Below, one piece after another: positions 29,126 through 39,333 of a stretch of DNA of 64,000 bases. Each line of letters opens with the position of its first letter. The first letter of the stretch is position 1. The notes under the pieces are model-generated. The model made no database searches. It was given only the letters and a program-made list of their open reading frames with translations, and was not told the DNA's origin. Position numbers and translations under genes: made by a program. The stretch lies in contig NZ_SISF01000028.1 in NCBI RefSeq assembly GCF_004310285.1, forward strand, positions 184,595 through 248,594, given 5' to 3'. Source of the DNA: Agrobacterium cavarae (GTDB taxonomy: Bacteria > Pseudomonadota > Alphaproteobacteria > Rhizobiales > Rhizobiaceae).

Positions 29126-29154
29126 ACGCCGGGGAGACTTCTCCGGCGTTTTTT
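29126..29154 (+). terminator. Intrinsic terminator after Cache MCP
   Basis: ACGCCGG (29126-29132) pairs with CCGGCGT (29143-29149), followed by a run of five or more T. It overlaps the end of the convergent DUF523 gene. Confidence 0.75.
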
Positions 29155-29638
29155 ATTGGGTGATGGTGTCGAGACGGTCGATGTCCGTATGCGAGAATAC
29201 CTTGATCCCCGCTCGTGACAGCAGGGCCGCCGTCACGCCATGCCCCGCATGTTTGACGCCTGAAAACGTCCCGTCATAGATGGCGATCGAGCCGCAGGAC
29301 GGGCTTCCATCGATCAGCAGGGCATAGGCGCAGCCGTGCTGTGTCGCGAAGGCGAGAGCCTTGTTTGCCCCAGCAATAAACTCGTCCGTTACATCCGCAC
29401 CGGTGATCTCCAGCACGCGCGCCCTGCCCTGCAGAACATCCAATCCGGACGCGCCGTTTTCGATTTCCGCAGGAGGGCGTGGAACAGGCATGCCGCCAGC
29501 CATCTCCGGACAGATCGTCACGAGACGGCCCTCACCCTGCCATCGCTCAATGGCCGGGTGATGAAGCGGCTTGCCCTTGCCGTCATATCGGACGGCATGG
29601 CCGAGAAGACAGGCGCTGATGAGGATGTTGGACGTCAT
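29153..29638 (-). CDS. DUF523 family protein
   Basis: A 161-residue protein with the DUF523 pattern: SACLLGHAVRYDGKGK at the N-terminus, TICPEMAGGMPVPRPPAEI in the middle and LLIDGSPSCGSIAIYDGTF toward the end. The conserved Cys residues in these three blocks suggest a metal or Fe-S-binding or redox role, not experimentally known here. It lies 15 bp downstream of glyS on the same strand and is likely read with it. Confidence 0.9.
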   Translation of the reverse strand: MTSNILISACLLGHAVRYDGKGKPLHHPAIERWQGEGRLVTICPEMAGGMPVPRPPAEIENGASGLDVLQGRARVLEITGADVTDEFIAGANKALAFATQHGCAYALLIDGSPSCGSIAIYDGTFSGVKHAGHGVTAALLSRAGIKVFSHTDIDRLDTITQ

Positions 29639-29653
29639 CAGCGCTGAACCTTC

Positions 29654-31807
29654 TTATCCCGTGATCTTGGAGAAATCCGCGACTGTACCGGTGGCTTCGC
29701 GGATCGCTTTCAGCAGTGCCAGACGGTTGGCACGGATGGCAGCGTCTTCGTCATTGACGAGAACATCGTTGAAGAAGGTGTCGACGGGCGCACGCAGCGT
29801 CGACAACGCCTGCATGGCAGAGCGGAAGTCTTCCGCCGCGACGGCCTTGGCCGCATCGGCAGAAGCCGTCTTGATCGCCGCATGAAGCGCCTTCTCGGCA
29901 TCGAGCTTGAGGAGGTCGTCCGCTACGCCATCGGCAACGACGGTGCCCTTCTTTTCTTCGGCGGCCAGAAGTTGCGTCGCGCGCTTGGTCCCGGCCAGCA
30001 GGTTCTTGCCATCCTCACCGGTGATGAAGGCGGTCAGCGCCTCCACACGGCGGGCGACCATCAGCAGGTCATCGGAGTCCGGCGTCAGCACCGCTTCGAT
30101 CAGATCGTAGCGGGCGCCAAGATCACGCAGATAGACCTTCAGACGATCATGGAAGAAGGAAAGCAAATCGGTGTCCTTGACGACCGTCAATAGCGGCAAT
30201 CGAACGCTGCGCTCCAGTATAATGCGCACGACGCCGAGAGCGGCGCGACGTAGCGCAAACGGGTCCTTGGAGCCGGTTGGCTTTTCATCGATCGCCCAGA
30301 AGCCGGTCAGCGTATCCAGCTTGTCAGCGAGCGCCACGGTGATTGCCACCTTGTCGGACGGCACGCGATCGGACGGGCCTTGCGGCTTGTAATGGTCCTC
30401 GATCGCCGCAGCGACGCTTTCGTTTTCGCCCTGCAGGAGCGCATATTTGCGTCCCATCAGACCCTGCAGTTCCGGGAATTCGCCGACGGCTTCCGTGCGC
30501 AGATCGGCCTTCGCCAAAACCACGGCACGATCAACGAGAGCAGCATCGGCGCCGATGACGGGCGCGAGTTGCTTTGCCAGTTCGCGGATACGCGTGACGC
30601 GCTCGCCCTGCGTGCCGATCTTGGCATGGAAGGTGACATTCAGCGCGTCGAGCTTCGCGATGCGCTGGTCGAGCGGCTTGCTGAGATCGAGGTCGAATTT
30701 CTTCGCGGAGTCCGTCAAGGTTTCGAGGTCCGGTAGATCGCCCTGATCGCGCGTCCAGAAGTGCTTGGCGTCCGACAGGCGTGCACGCACGACCTTGCCG
30801 TTGCCGTGAACGATTTCCTTGCCGCCATCGCTCGCCTGGATGTTGGACACCAGAATGAAGCGGTTCGACAGACCTTCTTCGGCGCCTTGCGGACGGGTGA
30901 CGAAGCATTTCTGGTTGGTCTTGATCGTCAGCCGGATGATCTCCGCCGGAATCTGCAGATAGTCTTCTTCGAAGGTACCGATCAATACCTGCGGCCATTC
31001 GACCAGACCGGAGACCTCTTCCAGCAGGCCTTCGTCTTCCACGAGGTCGAGACCATTGGCGAAAGCCAGGTCCTTTGCATCATGCAGGATGATATCCTTG
31101 CGGCGTTCCGCATCGAGAATGACCTTCGCCTTTTCAAGGCTCGCGACATAGTCATCGAAGCGGCGCACGGTGATGGCGTCTGGCGCGTGGAAGCGATGGC
31201 CATAGGTGACATTGCCAGCAACGATGCCATCGATCTCGAAGGCAATGACCTGCGTCTCATCATGTTCGGGTCCGAACAGGCAGACGATGGATTGCAGCGG
31301 GCGCACCCAGCGAAGGCTTTCCGAGCCCTTGCCTTCGATCCCGGCATAGCGCGAACCCTTCGGCATGGACGCAGCACCGGAGCGCATGGATTTCGGCCAG
31401 GGGAAGGTGCGGATAATACCCGGCATCACATCGGCGATGATCTCTTCGGCGGCGCGACCCGGCTTGTTGATGATCGCGACATAGAAGTCGCCCTTCTTCG
31501 GATCGGAGACGACCTGCGCCTCAGAAATATCGCTCAGGCCCGCGCCGCGCAGAAAGCCTTCGATCGCCTTTTCATTGGCATCGGTGCGCGGTCCCTTCTT
31601 CTCCTCGCGCACATCGGCAGAGCGTGCGGTCAGACCACGGATATCCAGCGTCAGGCGGCGCGGTGTCCAGTATTCGCGCGCACCCTCATAGGTCAGGCCC
31701 GCTTCCACCAGCGCATCGGTGACAAGCTTCTTCAGATCGCCAGCCGCTTTCCGCTGCATACGGGCAGGGATTTCCTCGGAGCGGAGTTCAAGCAGAAGAT
31801 CGGGCAT
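29654..31807 (-). CDS. glyS: Glycine-tRNA ligase, beta subunit
   Basis: A 717-residue beta subunit of the bacterial alpha2beta2 glycyl-tRNA synthetase. [13 protein letters not shown] at the N-terminus, [14 protein letters not shown] and the DALR-like C-terminal domain match GlyS, as does the length. It pairs with GlyQ encoded at 32027, but the two are divergent and not co-directional as in many bacteria. Confidence 0.95.
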   Translation of the reverse strand: MPDLLLELRSEEIPARMQRKAAGDLKKLVTDALVEAGLTYEGAREYWTPRRLTLDIRGLTARSADVREEKKGPRTDANEKAIEGFLRGAGLSDISEAQVVSDPKKGDFYVAIINKPGRAAEEIIADVMPGIIRTFPWPKSMRSGAASMPKGSRYAGIEGKGSESLRWVRPLQSIVCLFGPEHDETQVIAFEIDGIVAGNVTYGHRFHAPDAITVRRFDDYVASLEKAKVILDAERRKDIILHDAKDLAFANGLDLVEDEGLLEEVSGLVEWPQVLIGTFEEDYLQIPAEIIRLTIKTNQKCFVTRPQGAEEGLSNRFILVSNIQASDGGKEIVHGNGKVVRARLSDAKHFWTRDQGDLPDLETLTDSAKKFDLDLSKPLDQRIAKLDALNVTFHAKIGTQGERVTRIRELAKQLAPVIGADAALVDRAVVLAKADLRTEAVGEFPELQGLMGRKYALLQGENESVAAAIEDHYKPQGPSDRVPSDKVAITVALADKLDTLTGFWAIDEKPTGSKDPFALRRAALGVVRIILERSVRLPLLTVVKDTDLLSFFHDRLKVYLRDLGARYDLIEAVLTPDSDDLLMVARRVEALTAFITGEDGKNLLAGTKRATQLLAAEEKKGTVVADGVADDLLKLDAEKALHAAIKTASADAAKAVAAEDFRSAMQALSTLRAPVDTFFNDVLVNDEDAAIRANRLALLKAIREATGTVADFSKITG

Positions 31808-31992
31808 ATTGGTTTTCCGGTGTCAGGGATATTCGGGTTCGAATTTTCGGTTGGCCTCTGCTAGCAAAATTTGCGACAGATGCACAATGTAAATATCGGA
31901 ACGAGCGTCGCGAGACGGTACTCTGCTCTACCCCTACAGCGTGACGGAAGTTCTTGACCCGCAACCCTTGCCATGGCACCTGTCCGCAATCG

Positions 31993-32008
31993 AAGTAAGT
32001 TCTTACTT
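31993..32008. promoter_or_regulatory. Inverted repeat upstream of glyQ
   Basis: AAGTAAG-TT-CTTACTT forms a 7-bp-arm inverted repeat in the 219-bp region between divergent glyS and glyQ. It is 19 bp upstream of the glyQ start, so it could be a small mRNA hairpin or an operator. No T-box is expected in this lineage. Confidence 0.35.
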
Positions 32009-32026
32009 ATCCTCTCTTGACCCAAG

Positions 32027-32989
32027 ATGACCGCAATGACCGACGTTCCAGACCATATGAACCCCAAGCGTTCCTTTCAGGCGCTGATCCTGACGCTGCA
32101 TAACTACTGGGCGGACAAGGGCTGCGCCGTGTTGCAGCCTTACGATATGGAAGTGGGCGCGGGTACATTCCATCCGGCAACGACACTGCGTGCGCTTGGC
32201 CCGAGGCCATGGAAAGCGGCTTACGTGCAGCCATCCCGCCGTCCGTCTGATGGACGCTACGGCGAGAACCCCAACCGACTGCAGCACTACTATCAGTATC
32301 AGGTCATTCTGAAGCCGAACCCTTCCAACCTCCAGGAGCTTTACCTCGGCTCGCTGAAGGCGATCGGTCTCGATCCGCTTCTGCATGACGTGCGCTTCGT
32401 CGAGGACGACTGGGAAAGCCCGACGCTGGGTGCCTGGGGTCTTGGCTGGGAATGCTGGTGCGACGGCATGGAAGTGTCGCAGTTCACTTACTTCCAGCAG
32501 GTCTGCGGCATTGAATGCTCGCCGGTTGCGGGTGAGCTGACCTATGGCCTCGAGCGCCTCGCCATGTATGTCCAGGGCGTCGACAATGTCTACGACCTGA
32601 ACTTCAATGGCCGCGAAGGCGAGGAAAAGATCTCCTACGGCGATGTATTTCTGCAGGCTGAGCAGGAATATTCCCGCCACAATTTCGAATATGCCGACAC
32701 GGCTATGCTGCATCGCCATTTCATCGATGCCGAGAAGGAGTGCCAGGCGCTTCTGGCGGCCGGTGCACCCGGCGACAACGCCAATCAGATGCTGCACAAA
32801 TGTGTGTTTCCCGCCTATGATCAGTGCATCAAGGCATCGCACGTCTTCAACCTTCTGGATGCGCGCGGCGTAATCTCGGTGACCGAGCGTCAGAGCTATA
32901 TTCTGAGGGTACGCACATTGGCGAAGGCCTGCGGTGAAGCCTTCCTGATGACGGATGCCGGTGGGTTGAACTGGAACAAGGCGGCCTGA
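32027..32989 (+). CDS. glyQ: Glycine-tRNA ligase, alpha subunit
   Basis: A catalytic subunit of glycyl-tRNA synthetase, about 310-320 residues. The opening [43 protein letters not shown], and [21 protein letters not shown] are diagnostic. Several in-frame Mets (32027, 32036, 32057) precede the conserved SFQALIL; none has a clear ribosome-binding site, so the start is uncertain by up to ten residues. Confidence 0.95.
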   Translation: MTAMTDVPDHMNPKRSFQALILTLHNYWADKGCAVLQPYDMEVGAGTFHPATTLRALGPRPWKAAYVQPSRRPSDGRYGENPNRLQHYYQYQVILKPNPSNLQELYLGSLKAIGLDPLLHDVRFVEDDWESPTLGAWGLGWECWCDGMEVSQFTYFQQVCGIECSPVAGELTYGLERLAMYVQGVDNVYDLNFNGREGEEKISYGDVFLQAEQEYSRHNFEYADTAMLHRHFIDAEKECQALLAAGAPGDNANQMLHKCVFPAYDQCIKASHVFNLLDARGVISVTERQSYILRVRTLAKACGEAFLMTDAGGLNWNKAA

Positions 32990-33115
32990 CGCCTTTAAGC
33001 GCGACGTGACGAAGATCGATTCAGGTCTTCTTGTTCTTGCGCTCAACAGTCAGGTGGTGAAGCGGGGCGCGTCTGATGGGTGCGGCTCGCCGGATTTCGT
33101 GAGGGGGAAGCTTGC

Positions 33116-33667
33116 ATGTTCACCGCATTGGCCATCGTTGCGCTTGTCGCGCTCTATGTCGTCTTCACCTATAACGGCCTCGTCAAAGCGCGGCAGATGA
33201 AGGAAGAGGCGTGGTCGGGCATCGACGTGCAGTTGAAGCGCCGCGCCGACCTTATCCCCAATCTCATCGAAACGGTGAAGGGCTACGCGGCCCACGAGAA
33301 AAGCACCTTCGAAGAGGTCGTCTCACTGCGCAACCAGGCGCAGGCTGTGCCCGCCGGGGATGTCGAGGGGCGCGCCAAGGCGGAAGGCCTGCTCGGTCAG
33401 GCTCTCGGAAAGCTTTTTGCTCTGGCAGAAGCCTACCCCGACCTCAAGGCCAACCAGAATTTCGTCGAATTGCAGCGCTCGCTCGAGACGCTGGAAAGCG
33501 AAATCCAGATGTCTCGCCGTTATTACAACGGTGCTGCGCGTGACCTGAACGTCAAGGTGGAGAGCTTTCCTTCCAACCTGATCGCCGGCCAATTCGGATT
33601 TGCGAAAGCGCCCTATTTCGAAATCACCAACGAGGCGGATCGCGCCGTTCCCACCGTGAAATTCTGA
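33116..33667 (+). CDS. lemA: LemA family protein
   Basis: A 183-residue LemA protein: one N-terminal membrane helix (FTALAIVALVALYVVFTYNG) followed by long coiled alpha-helices (EEAWSGIDVQLKRRADLIPN, then RYYNGAARDLN and the family-like ending FPSNLIAGQFGF). GAGGGGGAAG lies before ATG 33116. LemA genes commonly neighbour DUF2207 proteins; here two DUF2207 genes follow but with an EPSP-synthase-like gene in between. The biological role is not defined in most bacteria. Confidence 0.93.
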   Translation: MFTALAIVALVALYVVFTYNGLVKARQMKEEAWSGIDVQLKRRADLIPNLIETVKGYAAHEKSTFEEVVSLRNQAQAVPAGDVEGRAKAEGLLGQALGKLFALAEAYPDLKANQNFVELQRSLETLESEIQMSRRYYNGAARDLNVKVESFPSNLIAGQFGFAKAPYFEITNEADRAVPTVKF

Positions 33668-33707
33668 GACTTGAAAGCCAGTCTGCTGGCGAGAAGACGA
33701 TAAAGAC

Positions 33708-34973
33708 ATGATCGAACTGACCATCACCCCGCCCGGCCAACCGCTTTCCGGCAAGGTTGAGCCGCCCGGCTCCAAATCCATCACCAATCGTGTGCTGCTT
33801 CTGGCGGGCCTTGCCAAAGGTACGAGCAGACTGACGGGCGCGCTGAAAAGCGACGACACGCTCTACATGGCGGAAGCCTTGCGGGCGATGGGTGTGACGG
33901 TCACGGAGCCGGACGCGACGAGCTTCGTCGTCGAGAGCTCGGGCATTCTCACCGCACCGGAAAAGCCGCTCTTCTTGGGCAATGCCGGCACGGCGACGCG
34001 CTTCCTGACAGCGGCGGTCGCATCGGTGAACGGCACGGTCGTCGTCGATGGCGACGAGCATATGCGCAAGCGTCCGATCAAGCCACTGGTGGATGCACTG
34101 ACAGCCTTGGGGATCGAAGCGGAAGCAGAGACCGGCTGCCCGCCCGTCACAGTCAAGGGTAATGGCCGAGGCTTCACCAGGGACAGCGTTACGATCGACG
34201 GCAATCTTTCCAGCCAATATGTCTCGGCGCTTCTGATGGCCGCCCCGTGCGGCGCGCAGCCGCTCGACATCATTCTGGCCGGAGAAGATATCGGCGCGAA
34301 AGGCTATATCGATCTGACCGTTGCCGCCATGGAAGCCTTCGGCGCCAAGGTTGAGCGCGTCAGCAATGCCATATGGCGCGTATACCCGACCCGCTACAAG
34401 GCGACGGATTTTCACATCGAGCCCGACGCATCCGCTGCGACCTATCTCTGGGGGGCGGAGTTGCTGACCGGCGGCAAGATCGATATCGGAACGCCAGCCG
34501 AAGCTTTCACCCAGCCGGATGCCAAGGCGCATGCGGTCATGGCGCAATTCCCCAACCTGCCCGCCGAAATCGACGGCAGCCAGATGCAGGACGCCATTCC
34601 CACCATTGCCGTGCTGGCCGCCTATAACAACACGCCAGTGCGCTTCGTCGGCATTGCCAATCTGCGCGTCAAGGAATGCGACCGCATTCGAGCGCTCTCT
34701 CTTGGTCTTAATCAGATCAGGGACGGCCTTGCGCATGAAGAGGGCGACGACTTGATCGTTCATGCCGATCCGGCACTGGCGGGACAGGCGGTTCATGCCT
34801 CCATCGACACATTCCACGACCACCGCATCGCCATGAGCTTTGCGCTGGCGGGGTTGAAGACGGGCGGCATTGCCATTCAAAATCCCGCCTGCGTGGGCAA
34901 GACCTATCCGGGATATTGGAAGGCGCTGGCGTCGCTTGGCGTCACCTATCAGGAAGTGGAAAAGCCGGTTTAA
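33708..34973 (+). CDS. 3-phosphoshikimate 1-carboxyvinyltransferase-like enzyme
   Basis: A 421-residue EPSP-synthase-fold protein that would convert shikimate-3-phosphate and PEP to EPSP. Residues aligning with E. coli AroA catalytic and binding sites are mostly kept: PGSKSITNR (Lys22/Arg27 equivalents), RKRPIKPL (Arg124), SSQY (Ser169-Gln171), DAIPTIA (Asp313), KECDRI (Glu341/Arg344), DHRIAM (Arg386) and GKTYPGY (Lys411). The usual GNAGTAMRP is GNAGTATRF: Phe replaces Pro101. It does not match the class II motif I recall from Agrobacterium CP4. It sits between lemA and DUF2207 genes and may be a second aroA or a lineage-specific variant. Confidence 0.85.
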   Translation: MIELTITPPGQPLSGKVEPPGSKSITNRVLLLAGLAKGTSRLTGALKSDDTLYMAEALRAMGVTVTEPDATSFVVESSGILTAPEKPLFLGNAGTATRFLTAAVASVNGTVVVDGDEHMRKRPIKPLVDALTALGIEAEAETGCPPVTVKGNGRGFTRDSVTIDGNLSSQYVSALLMAAPCGAQPLDIILAGEDIGAKGYIDLTVAAMEAFGAKVERVSNAIWRVYPTRYKATDFHIEPDASAATYLWGAELLTGGKIDIGTPAEAFTQPDAKAHAVMAQFPNLPAEIDGSQMQDAIPTIAVLAAYNNTPVRFVGIANLRVKECDRIRALSLGLNQIRDGLAHEEGDDLIVHADPALAGQAVHASIDTFHDHRIAMSFALAGLKTGGIAIQNPACVGKTYPGYWKALASLGVTYQEVEKPV

Positions 34974-35031
34974 AACGCGCTTGGCGCAACGGATCGGCTC
35001 GAGAAGCACACACCATCTGGAGAGATCGCAC

Positions 35032-36954
35032 GTGAAGACCATGTTCGCCAGACTTCTCGGGCTTTGCCTCTTGCTCGCATGGGTGCTGCCCGCCTCCGCC
35101 GAAGAATTCATCAGCTCCTATCATTCCATCGTCGATGTCGCCAAAGACGGGACACTGACGGTGACGGAAGCCATCACGGCACGGGCTGAAGGTGACCGTA
35201 TCAAGCGCGGCATTTTTCGCGACTTCCCGCTTTATGCGCTCGACAAGGACGGCAATCGGACGAAGGTCGGCTTCAAGGTGCTCTCGGTGGAGCGCGACGG
35301 CGCGCCGGAAGACTGGCACACGGAGAACATCGACGGCGGCATTCGCATCTTCACCGGAAATGCCGACCGCATTCTTCCCACCGGCGAGCACATCTTCCAG
35401 ATCACCTACACAACCGATCGGCAAATCCGCTATTTCGATAGCTACGACGAGCTGACCTGGAACGTCACCGGCAATGGCTGGCAGTTTCCGATGCGCGAAA
35501 TCTCCGCCACAATCTCTTTGCCGGAGGGCGCAAGACCCAGCGATACGGCCGTCTTCACCGGCCAGCTTGGTGCCACGGGCAAGGACGCGCGCATCCTGAC
35601 CGAAGGCAACGATGTGTTTTTCGCCTCCACCCGCCCCTTCTATCCGGGCGAAGGCATGACGGTGGCCGTGAAGCTGCCGAAGGGTGTGCTGGATGCACCC
35701 TCCGCCTCGCAGCAGCGGGAATGGTGGCTGCGCGATCGCCTCGCCCTTATCATCGCCGGTCTCGGCCTGCTGATCGTGCTTGCTTATTACTATAGAGCAT
35801 GGGTGACCGTTGGTCGCGACCCGGCAGCGGGCGTGATCGTGCCGCGCTGGCATCCACCAGAGGGCCTGTCGCCTGCGCTTGTCAATTACGTCGATGGCCG
35901 CGGCTTTGCAGACGGTGGCTGGACTGCGCTGTCTGCGACGGCACTCGATCTTGCGGTCAAAGGCTTCGTCACGATCGAAGATCTCAAGAACGGCCTGATC
36001 ATTCGTCGCACGGAGAAGAAGATCGAGAACAGTTTGCCGGTCGGTCAACGGACACTGCTGTCCTCCATCGGTGCTCCCGGCAATAGCCTGACCATCGACA
36101 AGGCGAATGGCGAGACCGTTCAGAAAGTCGGGTCGGATTTCCGCTCATCCATCGAAAAAGAGCATCGCGGGAAATATTATAGGAGCAATAGCGGCTATAT
36201 CGTCGGCGGACTTGTCCTCAGCTTTGGCGTCATCGTCGCCACCTTGATCTTTGGCAGTTTCGATGAAGGCGATATCGGCACCATCATTTCGCTGTCCATG
36301 GCCGCGGTGTTCTTTGCCGTCAGCGCCACCATCTACGGCAAACAGCGCCGTCGCGGACGCGGCGTCCTCTCACGCCTCGGCGGCATCGTTTTTATGGCCA
36401 TCTCCGGCTTTCTGATCTTTTCGCTGATCGCCGGCGTCGTTGGCCGCATCTTTTTCGATCATGTCCACGATGCCAACACATTGGCGGTCGTTGCTCTGGG
36501 ACTCATCGTGCTTTTGAATGTGCTCTTCGTTCTCGTGATGGGCGCGCCGACTCCGCTTGGCCGGCAGTTGATGGATGCGATCGAGGGCTTACGGCTTTAC
36601 CTCACCGTGGCTGAGAAAGACCGCATGAACATGCAGGGCGCGCCGCAGATGTCGCCGCAGCATTTCGAGACTTTGTTGCCCTATGCAGTGGCGCTTGGTG
36701 TGGAGAAGCCCTGGAGCAAAGCGTTCGAGACGTGGCTTGCCGCCGCTTCTGCCGGTGCTGCGGCCTATGCGCCGACCTGGTATAACGGCAATTACAACAG
36801 CTTTGGCGACCGGATCGGCGGATTTTCCTCCTCCATGGCCTCCACGATTGCCTCGACCATTCCGGCACCGTCTAGTTCCTCGTCATCGAGCTTTTCAGGC
36901 GGCGGCGGGTCTTCCGGCTCTGGCGGCGGCGGCGGCGGTGGCGGCGGCTGGTAA
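35032..36954 (+). CDS. DUF2207 membrane protein, copy 1
   Basis: A 640-residue predicted exported membrane protein. A signal peptide (FARLLGLCLLLAWVLPASAEE) leads into an extracytoplasmic DUF2207 domain (YHSIVDVAKDGTLTVTEAIT; KRGIFRDFPLYALDKDG). Membrane helices lie near residue 240 and in the 390-510 region. The conserved APTPLGRQLMDAIEGLRLYL follows. The end is Ser/Gly-rich (SGSGGGGGGGGGW). GGAGA lies before GTG 35032, preferred over the ATG three codons later because the paralogue also starts with GTG after the same leader. Function unknown. Confidence 0.88.
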   Translation: MKTMFARLLGLCLLLAWVLPASAEEFISSYHSIVDVAKDGTLTVTEAITARAEGDRIKRGIFRDFPLYALDKDGNRTKVGFKVLSVERDGAPEDWHTENIDGGIRIFTGNADRILPTGEHIFQITYTTDRQIRYFDSYDELTWNVTGNGWQFPMREISATISLPEGARPSDTAVFTGQLGATGKDARILTEGNDVFFASTRPFYPGEGMTVAVKLPKGVLDAPSASQQREWWLRDRLALIIAGLGLLIVLAYYYRAWVTVGRDPAAGVIVPRWHPPEGLSPALVNYVDGRGFADGGWTALSATALDLAVKGFVTIEDLKNGLIIRRTEKKIENSLPVGQRTLLSSIGAPGNSLTIDKANGETVQKVGSDFRSSIEKEHRGKYYRSNSGYIVGGLVLSFGVIVATLIFGSFDEGDIGTIISLSMAAVFFAVSATIYGKQRRRGRGVLSRLGGIVFMAISGFLIFSLIAGVVGRIFFDHVHDANTLAVVALGLIVLLNVLFVLVMGAPTPLGRQLMDAIEGLRLYLTVAEKDRMNMQGAPQMSPQHFETLLPYAVALGVEKPWSKAFETWLAAASAGAAAYAPTWYNGNYNSFGDRIGGFSSSMASTIASTIPAPSSSSSSSFSGGGGSSGSGGGGGGGGGW

Positions 36955-37114
36955 GACGCCCAGGCTTCGATATTTCGGACTTTGCCTCGCAGGGCGGAGG
37001 TCATGTCAGCAGTATCCCGACGGGCACCAACCGCTTCCGCTGCTGAGAAAGCCTGGCGCCATCCACCTTTTCTATACGACTTGACGACAGCCAGACATCT
37101 GGAGACGACTTTAC

Positions 37115-39028
37115 GTGACGACCACTTTTGCCAGATTTCTTGCGCTGTTTTTCTTTCTCGCCACGGTGCTGCCGGCCTCCGCCGAAGAGTTCATCCTCTC
37201 CTACGATTCCACGATCACCATCGCCAAAAATGGCGAACTGACCGTGACCGAAACCATCAAGACCCGGGCGGAAGGGGACCGCATCAAACACGGTATCTAT
37301 CGGGATTTTCCGCTCTACACCTTGGATGCTGACGGCAAGCTCACCAAAGTCGGCTTCAATATCGTCTCGGTAAAGCGTGACGGTGCGGTGGAATACTGGG
37401 ATACGAAATGGATTGATGGCGGTATTCGCATCTATGTCGGCGACGCCGATCGCCTGCTGACGAAGGGCGATCATGTCTTTCAAATCACCTACACGACCGA
37501 CAGACAGATCCGCCACTTCGGCACCTATGACGAGTTGACCTGGAACGTGACAGGCACTGGCTGGGAATTCCCGATGCGGGATGTTTCTGCCACCATCTTG
37601 TTGCCGGAAGGAGCAAGCCCGAGCGAGACCGCATTTTTCACCGGCCCACTCGGCGCGGTGGGCAAGGATGCGCACGCCTTCACCAAAGGTAACAGGATCT
37701 CGTTCGTATCGACCCGCCCCTTCAGCAAGGGCGAAGGTATGACAGTGGCGGTGAAGCTGCCGAAGGGTGTGCTTGATACACTGTCCACTGTGCTACAGCG
37801 TGAATGGTGGATGCGCGATCATAAGACGATGATCATCGGATGCGTCGGTCTGCTGGTCGTACTAGCCTATTACTTCAAGGCGTGGCACGCGGTTGGCCGA
37901 GATCCTGCCGCGGGGATCGTCGTGCCGCGCTGGGACCCGCCTGAGGGTATCTCACCCGGGCTGATGAACTATATCGACCATCAGGGTTTTGAAGAAGATG
38001 GCTGGACGGCCGTTTCCGCCAGCGCGCTCGATCTTGCCGTCAAAGGCTATGTCGAGATCGAGAATCTGGACGACGCCATCATTATGCATCGCACTCACAA
38101 GCAAATGGACGACAGCCTGCCTGTCGGCCAGAAAACACTGCTCACGACCATCGGGCCACCCAGTCATAGCTTCACCATTAACGAGGATACCGGCAGGGCC
38201 GTTGAGAAAATGGGAAAGCGTTTTTTCGCTGCTGTCGAAAAGGAACATAAAGGCAGGTACTTCGAGAGTAACATCATTTACAGCGCGGTAGGCTTCCTTG
38301 TCAGCGCCGCCTTTGTAATTGGAACGGTGTATTTCTCTCAACACAAAGACAACATGTGGGAGTTCATGCTCGTCGCTTACGTATGTGTGCCAGTAATGAT
38401 CGCGCTATTGACGATTTGGATCGGGGACCTCCTGCACCCTAAGGCATCGCTCAAGGACAAGCTCGGCGGGATTGCGCTGTTATCGCTGCTGGCATACGGG
38501 ATCGTCGCATTTGGCGGGTACATCATCGGCGCCGTGTGGTTCGAGATCACTCACGATCCAAACTCGATTGGCCTTGGCGCCGCCGGCCTTATCGTCCTGA
38601 TCAACCTACTCTTCTTCTCATTGATGGGTGCTCCGACACCGCTCGGGCGCAAAATCATGGATGAGATTGAAGGCTTGCGTCTTTATCTGCGTGTCGCGGA
38701 GAAAGACCGGATGAACATGCAAGGGGCGCCGACAATGTCGCCGCAGCATTTTGAAACGCTGCTGCCCTATGCAGTGGCGCTCAATGTCGAGGAACCTTGG
38801 ACCGAGGCATTCGAGAGGTGGTTTTCAAAAGCGACAGAGGATTCCGAAAACTATGTGCCGGGCTGGTACCACGGTCTCGTGAAGGGCCCCAGCGACTGGA
38901 TCGGTGCGTTCTCGTCCTCCGTAGCGTCAACCATTTCGGCGACGATTCCACAGTCGTCATCATCGAGTTTCTCAGGAGGCGGCTTTTCCGGCTCTGGTGG
39001 CGGCGGCGGTGGTGGTGGCGGCTGGTAG
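37115..39028 (+). CDS. DUF2207 membrane protein, copy 2
   Basis: A 637-residue paralogue of the preceding gene, likely a tandem duplicate. It shares the signal peptide type (VLPASAEEFILSYDSTITIA), the DUF2207 core (KHGIYRDFPLYTLDADG), the terminal GAPTMSPQHFETLLPYAVAL and the Gly-rich tail. The central membrane region is much more diverged than the ends. The start is GTG preceded by GGAGACG, and the leader before both GTGs (CATCTGGAGA) is itself shared. The tail (SGGGFSGSGGGGGGGGGW) resembles copy 1 but is shorter. Confidence 0.88.
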   Translation: MTTTFARFLALFFFLATVLPASAEEFILSYDSTITIAKNGELTVTETIKTRAEGDRIKHGIYRDFPLYTLDADGKLTKVGFNIVSVKRDGAVEYWDTKWIDGGIRIYVGDADRLLTKGDHVFQITYTTDRQIRHFGTYDELTWNVTGTGWEFPMRDVSATILLPEGASPSETAFFTGPLGAVGKDAHAFTKGNRISFVSTRPFSKGEGMTVAVKLPKGVLDTLSTVLQREWWMRDHKTMIIGCVGLLVVLAYYFKAWHAVGRDPAAGIVVPRWDPPEGISPGLMNYIDHQGFEEDGWTAVSASALDLAVKGYVEIENLDDAIIMHRTHKQMDDSLPVGQKTLLTTIGPPSHSFTINEDTGRAVEKMGKRFFAAVEKEHKGRYFESNIIYSAVGFLVSAAFVIGTVYFSQHKDNMWEFMLVAYVCVPVMIALLTIWIGDLLHPKASLKDKLGGIALLSLLAYGIVAFGGYIIGAVWFEITHDPNSIGLGAAGLIVLINLLFFSLMGAPTPLGRKIMDEIEGLRLYLRVAEKDRMNMQGAPTMSPQHFETLLPYAVALNVEEPWTEAFERWFSKATEDSENYVPGWYHGLVKGPSDWIGAFSSSVASTISATIPQSSSSSFSGGGFSGSGGGGGGGGGW

Positions 39029-39124
39029 CCGCCGTTGCGCCCTCACGCTCGTCGGTTCGTCGCGGAGTACTTCGGACGATGAGCAAGTATAGCAATCATC
39101 GCGGCCAGCGAACGACGCCTCCTC

Positions 39125-39319
39125 TTATACCTCGTCTTCTCTCTTGACGCGATATTCGCCCGTCGTCGGGTCCTTGACCAATGTGCCGGTTGCGCCCGTC
39201 TGGCGCTCCTTCTCCTGCCGCTTCGATTTGGCGGACAGCTTCTCGGCATCCGTCACAAATCGCCGGTAGAGGATGATCGCCCCGATCACGAGCAGGGCGA
39301 GTGTTATCAATTGGGCCAT
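39125..39319 (-). CDS. Small single-span membrane protein
   Basis: A 64-residue protein: N-terminal hydrophobic helix (LITLALLVIGAIILYRRF), then a charged cytosolic tail (KRQEKERQTGATGTLVKDPT). It is 14 bp downstream of the S49 peptidase gene and likely in its operon. I do not recognise a named family. Confidence 0.7.
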   Translation of the reverse strand: MAQLITLALLVIGAIILYRRFVTDAEKLSAKSKRQEKERQTGATGTLVKDPTTGEYRVKREDEV

Positions 39320-39333
39320 TTAAATCGCGTCCA

